Origin: CAYHWW01 sp964360145
GTDB taxonomy: Bacteria > Bdellovibrionota > UBA1018 > CAYHWW01
Reading direction: 5' to 3'
Length of the DNA: 9,213 bases
Assembly: GCA_964360145.1 (NCBI GenBank)
Contig: CAYHWW010000137.1
Location: 1-9,213, forward strand
A program made the translations under genes and the position numbers. Shown piece by piece: positions 5,972 through 9,213 of the stretch (position 1 is its first letter; every line of letters starts with the position of its first letter). The notes beneath the pieces were generated by a model. That model saw nothing but the letters and a program-made list of their open reading frames with translations. It searched no databases and had not been told where the DNA came from.

Positions 5972-6721
5972 CTAAAACACCTTTTCAGCGGTAAGCGCAC
6001 GCTTCCAGAGATAAACCTGCTCGGAGGCTGACTTGCGATCAAAGCTCTTTCCCATGATGGCTTCAAGGGATGCGATGACTTTCCCCTGTAGGCGCGTATC
6101 CGTGCTTTTTTCCAGGATCTCTACGAGGGCAGGCACCGCGGGTTTATGTCGCCAATCTTTCAGTACGGCGAGGATATGGTCGCTGATCCATAGTGATTTG
6201 CCCCGGCGGTAGTTGCGCGGGTCGGAAATGGCTTCGATGAGTTGGGGGGCGGCGGACTTGAGTTTCAGATGGCCGATGACGTCGACCGCGGTGGTGCGCA
6301 CCACCAGGGCGGGGTCGGTGAACGCCGCTCTCTGGATGTCAGCGGAAAGTTCCCGGGCCTCCAAGGCCGCCATGGCCCGCAGGCTCGCATCCCGGAGCAC
6401 CCAGCTTTTGTGACGGGAGTATTTGCTCAAGAGACCATAACTTTTTTTTCCCGCCATGCGGGCCACGCCGAAGATGGTGGCCCAGCGCACTTCATCCCGC
6501 TCCGTCTCATCAGCGAGGATCTTCAACACCGGAGAGAGGGCTTCACCGCCATAGCGGCTGTGCATGTCTTTCCAAAACTGCTGGAGCGGCTTGCGCTTCG
6601 TCATAGCCTGTTTCAGCTGCTGCTTCACCTCAGGAACCGAGGGAGAGGCCTGTAGGGAGGATGCGGACAGGAGCAAGACCGTGCCTGCAACAAATGCTCT
6701 GGTGATGGACCCGCTTCTCAT
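5972..6721 (-). CDS. Exported HEAT-repeat protein
   Basis: A 249-residue protein from the ATG at 6719-6721. An in-frame GTG at 6727 abuts the Shine-Dalgarno AGGGAGG with no spacing, so the ATG six bases away is the start. Signal peptide 1-25 (RAFVAGTVLLLSASSLQA, cut before Ser26). From about residue 50 to 230 the protein is an array of helical HEAT-like repeats: recurring blocks such as DEVRWATIFGVARM, KSWVLRDASLRAMAAL, PALVVRTTAVDVIGHL and DTRLQGKVIASLEAI show the D/V-R-x-x-A-x-x-A-L pattern. HEAT arrays are protein-binding scaffolds; no catalytic motif is visible. It follows the coiled-coil membrane protein by 57 bases without a terminator, so the two are probably co-transcribed and may act at the same envelope site. 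Confidence 0.85.
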   Translation of the reverse strand: MRSGSITRAFVAGTVLLLSASSLQASPSVPEVKQQLKQAMTKRKPLQQFWKDMHSRYGGEALSPVLKILADETERDEVRWATIFGVARMAGKKSYGLLSKYSRHKSWVLRDASLRAMAALEARELSADIQRAAFTDPALVVRTTAVDVIGHLKLKSAAPQLIEAISDPRNYRRGKSLWISDHILAVLKDWRHKPAVPALVEILEKSTDTRLQGKVIASLEAIMGKSFDRKSASEQVYLWKRALTAEKVF

Positions 6722-6727
6722 CAGCAC

Positions 6728-6734
6728 CCTCCCT
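6728..6734 (-). promoter_or_regulatory. Ribosome binding site that decides the start of the HEAT protein
   Basis: AGGGAGG on the minus strand, near-perfect to the anti-Shine-Dalgarno. Six bases separate it from ATG 6721 and none from GTG 6727, so the shorter protein is the likely product. Confidence 0.75.
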
Positions 6735-6778
6735 GGTAGCTCGGTAGATCCGAATCGCTGACTCTTGATCCGAGTGTA

Positions 6779-7780
6779 TCAGCTGCTGAGCATTTTCTCG
6801 AATTCAGAGAGGAGATCAGAGTCGGATTTGGCGCCTTCGGCGGCGGGGGCCGCCGCGGGAGCAGGAGGTGCCGCCGCAGCGACGGGCGCTGGTGCGGCGG
6901 GAGCCGCTGGTTCCACAGCGACCGCAGGGGCCGGGGCAGCCGCGACACTCTCTTCAACTTGGGGGGCCATGGTTTCGAATTGCGCTGCGGCGTCAGCAGC
7001 TGAGCGAGCTTCTTCCGCGGCGGCAAGTGGTGTTTCCGCTGGGGCAGGCGCTGCGGGGACAGGTGCCGCGGCAGCGACGGGCGCTGGCGCGGCAACGGCA
7101 GCCGCGGGGGCGCCGCCCTTGAGCTGATCGAGCTGGGCCTTCAGTTGCTTGTTTTCCTGCTGGTAACGCTTGAGGTTCGCAAGGTCGTCTTCGATGACTT
7201 CGTATTCCGCGAGCCTTGCTTCGAGATTGGCAATCTTCGCTTTGAGTTCCGCCAGGGCGGCGGCATCGCCACCGCCAGCGGCGGCAGCCGCCTTGGGTGC
7301 GCTCTTCAGCTTATCCTCGAGGGACGCTTTTTCCGCGATCAAGGCCTGTAATTGTTTGCCCAGGTCATCGTTCTTGGCCGCGGTGCCAGACAGTTGGGCG
7401 CGCAGCGCATTGAGGTCTGCGGAATCCGCGCCGGCAGCCGTTGCGCCTGCTGGAGCGGACGCGCCGGTTTGCGCGGAGCCCAGTGCCGCTGCTGCCCGGG
7501 CCGCGGCGCTCGAGATGGCATCAGTATTGATATGGCTCCTGCTGAGAGGCGCCAAGCCGAAAAGTTGGCTCTTGTAACCCTCGGTCATGGCGAGGATCTC
7601 CACGAGGAATGCTTTCACCACGGCGTCGGGGATGTGCTCCTTCGCAACACCGTAGCGGCGGCGCTTGAAGAGGTAGAAGGCGAAGAGAGTAAAGAGGAGG
7701 AGCGAGAGCAGGAAGAGTTCCAGCACCAGCGCTTCATGGGAAAACTTATGCAACAGGTAAACCGCTGACATTGATTCCAT
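6779..7780 (-). CDS. Membrane-anchored Ala/Pro-rich coiled-coil protein
   Basis: A 333-residue protein I cannot assign to a named family. One transmembrane segment (about 17-38, ALVLELFLLSLLLFTLFAFYLF) is followed by KRRR, which by the positive-inside rule puts the long C-terminal part in the cytoplasm. Residues 120-221 form a heptad-rich coiled coil (LEDKLKS, ELKAKIANLEARLAEYE, LKRYQQENKQLKAQLDQL), interrupted by a short Ala/Gly stretch. Residues 223-316 are Ala/Pro-rich, a flexible spacer. The protein ends in a compact acidic/amphipathic motif, SDSDLLSEFEKMLSS, likely a docking peptide. The start could also be Met4, which has GGA four bases upstream. The Ala/Pro part contains a DNA repeat, and GC there is about 78%. 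Possible roles are an envelope organiser or scaffold; nothing in the sequence proves this. Confidence 0.8.
   Translation of the reverse strand: MESMSAVYLLHKFSHEALVLELFLLSLLLFTLFAFYLFKRRRYGVAKEHIPDAVVKAFLVEILAMTEGYKSQLFGLAPLSRSHINTDAISSAAARAAAALGSAQTGASAPAGATAAGADSADLNALRAQLSGTAAKNDDLGKQLQALIAEKASLEDKLKSAPKAAAAAGGGDAAALAELKAKIANLEARLAEYEVIEDDLANLKRYQQENKQLKAQLDQLKGGAPAAAVAAPAPVAAAAPVPAAPAPAETPLAAAEEARSAADAAAQFETMAPQVEESVAAAPAPAVAVEPAAPAAPAPVAAAAPPAPAAAPAAEGAKSDSDLLSEFEKMLSS
6866..7093 (-). repeat. Two 33-base direct repeats inside the Ala/Pro-rich coding region
   Basis: Positions 6866-6898 and 7061-7093 match at 31 of 33 bases and are read in the same frame, each encoding an APAPVAAAAP-type block. 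They probably arose by local duplication and could mediate length variation of the linker by recombination or slippage. Confidence 0.7.
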
Positions 7781-7879
7781 ACTAACGGGAAGCGGTCGTG
7801 ATCACACGGGGTAAACGCTGCCTAGTATCCTAATTTTCTAGACAACAGGATATCCGCAGGCGCGCAGCATTATTTCTGT

Positions 7880-8677
7880 TCATCGCACCAGGCGCAAGAG
7901 CGAGGAGTGGAGGCGGCCATTGGAGGCCAGGATTGAGAGCGTCTTCATGCGGTGGTTCTCTCCGCTGAAGTCTGTCACCCGCCCTCCCGCTTCCCGCACA
8001 AGGAGGATGCCCGCGGCGATGTCCCAAGGGGAGAGTTCCCGCTCATAAAACCCATCGAAATGGCCGCAGGCCACGTAGCAAAGATCCAAGGCCGCCGATC
8101 CCGTGCGGCGGATCGCTTGTGTTTCCTGCACGATGCGGGAAAAAGCTTCGATTTCCTGGGTGAGCACTTTTTGTTTGCGGTAGCTGAAGCCCGTGGTGAT
8201 GAGGGCGTCCTTCATGCGTTTTGTTCTGGAAACGCCGATGATCTTGCCATTGCGCCGCGCGCCCATGCCCTTCGCCGCCCAGAACAGATCTTCGAGAATG
8301 GGGTTGTACACGACGCCCACGAGGGGGTGGCCGTCCCGTACGAGGCCGATGGATACGCAGAACTGAGGGAAGCCGTGAACGAAATTGGTGGTGCCGTCCA
8401 GGGGGTCCACAATCCAGCGGAGGTTGGAGGTCCCGGGCTTCGCGCCATATTCCTCGCCGAGGAACCCATGGGATGGGAAGGCCTGAAGAAGCCTTCGCGC
8501 AATGAGTTTCTCGGCGCCACGGTCAGCTTCGGTGACAAGGCCGGCATCGGGCTTTTCGTGGAGCTCGCGGAAACGACCGTATTTGCGTTTGAGAAAAGCC
8601 CCCGCCTCTCGTGCGGTGCTGAGGGCCACCGTGAGGTAGCGTTTCAGCTCCGTGGGTGTGGCACTAACCGCTTTCAT
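7880..8677 (-). CDS. Inositol monophosphatase family protein (SuhB-like)
   Basis: A 265-residue Mg2+-dependent phosphatase of normal length for the family. Key motifs: GEE (metal ligand Glu75), WIVDPLDGTTNFVHG (Asp91 and Asp94, motif A) and SPWDIAAG (Asp219, motif B), which together bind the catalytic metals; all are intact. It would hydrolyse myo-inositol-1-phosphate or related sugar phosphates in the cytoplasm; E. coli SuhB also binds the ribosomal antitermination complex, and whether this one does cannot be read here. The relatives CysQ and fructose-1,6-bisphosphatase share the motifs, but the DGTTNFVHG form fits IMPase best. The ATG (8675-8677) overlaps the aminotransferase stop as ATGA, implying translational coupling; the Shine-Dalgarno is weak. 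Confidence 0.9.
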   Translation of the reverse strand: MKAVSATPTELKRYLTVALSTAREAGAFLKRKYGRFRELHEKPDAGLVTEADRGAEKLIARRLLQAFPSHGFLGEEYGAKPGTSNLRWIVDPLDGTTNFVHGFPQFCVSIGLVRDGHPLVGVVYNPILEDLFWAAKGMGARRNGKIIGVSRTKRMKDALITTGFSYRKQKVLTQEIEAFSRIVQETQAIRRTGSAALDLCYVACGHFDGFYERELSPWDIAAGILLVREAGGRVTDFSGENHRMKTLSILASNGRLHSSLLRLVR

Positions 8678-9213
8678 GAAAATACGCTTTCAGCAGCCCG
8701 TTGCTCACAATCTGTTTCGATCATGCGTTTTAAGCGCTGGGCAAGTTTTCGGGTGAGGGCGCCGGCTTTGCCGCCTGCGATGAGAGAGCCGTCGAGGCGG
8801 GTGATGGGCATGATCTCTTTGATGGAGGAGCTCATGAAGAGTTCAGCGGCCTGGGCGAATTCCGCCGCGGGTAGGTCCCGGGCCACCACGGGGATTCCTT
8901 CCGCCCGGGCGGCGGCGAACACCCATTTGCGCGTGACCCCTTCGAGAATGGGAGCATCATCGCGAGAGGTCACCACCTGGCCATCGATGATGGCGTAGAC
9001 GTTGTTCGTGGTGCCTTCGGTGATGCAGTGGTTGGCGTCGAGAAAGATGCCGTCTTGGGCGCCTCTTGCTCGGGCTTCCGCAAGAGCCAATATGTTGTTG
9101 ATGTAGTTGCCCGATTTCATGTGGGGGTCAATGGCTCTCGGGTCATTTCTCAAGCGGGTCACGATGGCGTAATGGTAGCCTTTGGCAAAATCCTCCACGG
9201 TGGGGGCATCGAG
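8674..9213 (-). CDS. Class IV PLP-dependent aminotransferase, C-terminal part (cut by window edge)
   Basis: The frame is open to the edge (it reads LDAPTVEDF there); the GTG at 9198 encodes an internal valine, not a start. The 179 residues visible hold the C-terminal two thirds of a fold-type IV transaminase: MKSGNY with the PLP-binding lysine (codon 9115-9117), then NNILALAEARARG, a TEGTTNN phosphate-binding segment, an ILEGVTR motif and SSSIKEIMPI near the end. The family includes branched-chain aminotransferase (IlvE), D-alanine aminotransferase and aminodeoxychorismate lyase (PabC). The KSGNY and EGTTNN context suggests an IlvE/D-amino-acid-transaminase-like enzyme, but the N-terminal specificity residues are missing, so substrate is undecided. 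Coupled by ATGA to the inositol-phosphatase-like gene. Confidence 0.9.
   Translation of the reverse strand, partial: LDAPTVEDFAKGYHYAIVTRLRNDPRAIDPHMKSGNYINNILALAEARARGAQDGIFLDANHCITEGTTNNVYAIIDGQVVTSRDDAPILEGVTRKWVFAAARAEGIPVVARDLPAAEFAQAAELFMSSSIKEIMPITRLDGSLIAGGKAGALTRKLAQRLKRMIETDCEQRAAESVFS

Noticed and set aside
6765..7127. Ala/Gly-rich plus-strand frame over the Ala/Pro region
   Set aside because: Complement of the Ala/Pro-coding repeat; low complexity and no start context.
7825..7851. Inverted repeat TATCCT...AGGATA between the coiled-coil gene and the phosphatase gene
   Set aside because: Only six base pairs with a 15-base loop and no T-run; too weak to call a terminator or operator.
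7952..8998. 348-codon open frame on the plus strand spanning two genes
   Set aside because: It lies opposite the inositol phosphatase and aminotransferase genes, both with intact catalytic motifs; a high-GC shadow.

Overview
All confidently called genes in this window lie on the minus strand. The one exception is what looks like the last 17 codons of a plus-strand gene at the left edge. Signal peptides, a lumenal-type cysteine-rich protein and the dense, mostly GC-rich coding suggest a Gram-negative bacterium. The set of secreted orphan proteins plus a membrane-anchored Ala/Pro-rich coiled-coil protein resembles what is found in Bdellovibrionota/Oligoflexia or other delta-type proteobacteria, but this placement is weak inference. 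GC, sampled by eye on a few lines, changes along the window: about 65-78% in the sampled right-hand lines (6.8-9.2 kb), above 60% in the exonuclease-fold gene, about 50-58% in the protease gene, and about 48% in the ATPase gene.

Region by region, reading in the direction of transcription (right to left). 9213-7880: a class IV PLP aminotransferase cut by the window edge, translationally coupled (ATGA) to an inositol-monophosphatase-family phosphatase; both look like ordinary metabolic genes. 7780-5972: a membrane-anchored coiled-coil protein with long Ala/Pro tracts, followed 57 bases later by an exported HEAT-repeat protein, probably one transcript. 5945-3264: a strong promoter drives a secreted protein with eight cysteines, coupled by ATGA to a secreted, very divergent papain-fold cysteine peptidase; this pair looks like a functional unit (protease plus partner, inhibitor or chaperone). 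3155-2175: a stand-alone secreted endonuclease/exonuclease/phosphatase-fold enzyme.

2174-63: the most interesting part. A 385-base non-coding stretch holds a short hairpin/T-run terminator, a 14-base repeat pair spaced 31 bases apart and a near-consensus sigma70 promoter. It leads into a two-gene operon: an OLD/AAA_15-type ABC-ATPase overlapping by GTGA with a small TOPRIM-like protein of the DUF3226 type. The order and architecture (ATPase then TOPRIM nuclease) match the logic of PARIS (AriA-AriB) and, in split form, OLD/Gabija nucleases, so this is a candidate anti-phage module. The TOPRIM protein is small and reads DxN where the superfamily has DxD. The operon ends 6 bases from the stop codon of the convergent plus-strand gene, and its lower GC fits insertion as an accessory cassette.

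No tRNA, rRNA, CRISPR array or intact mobile element was seen.
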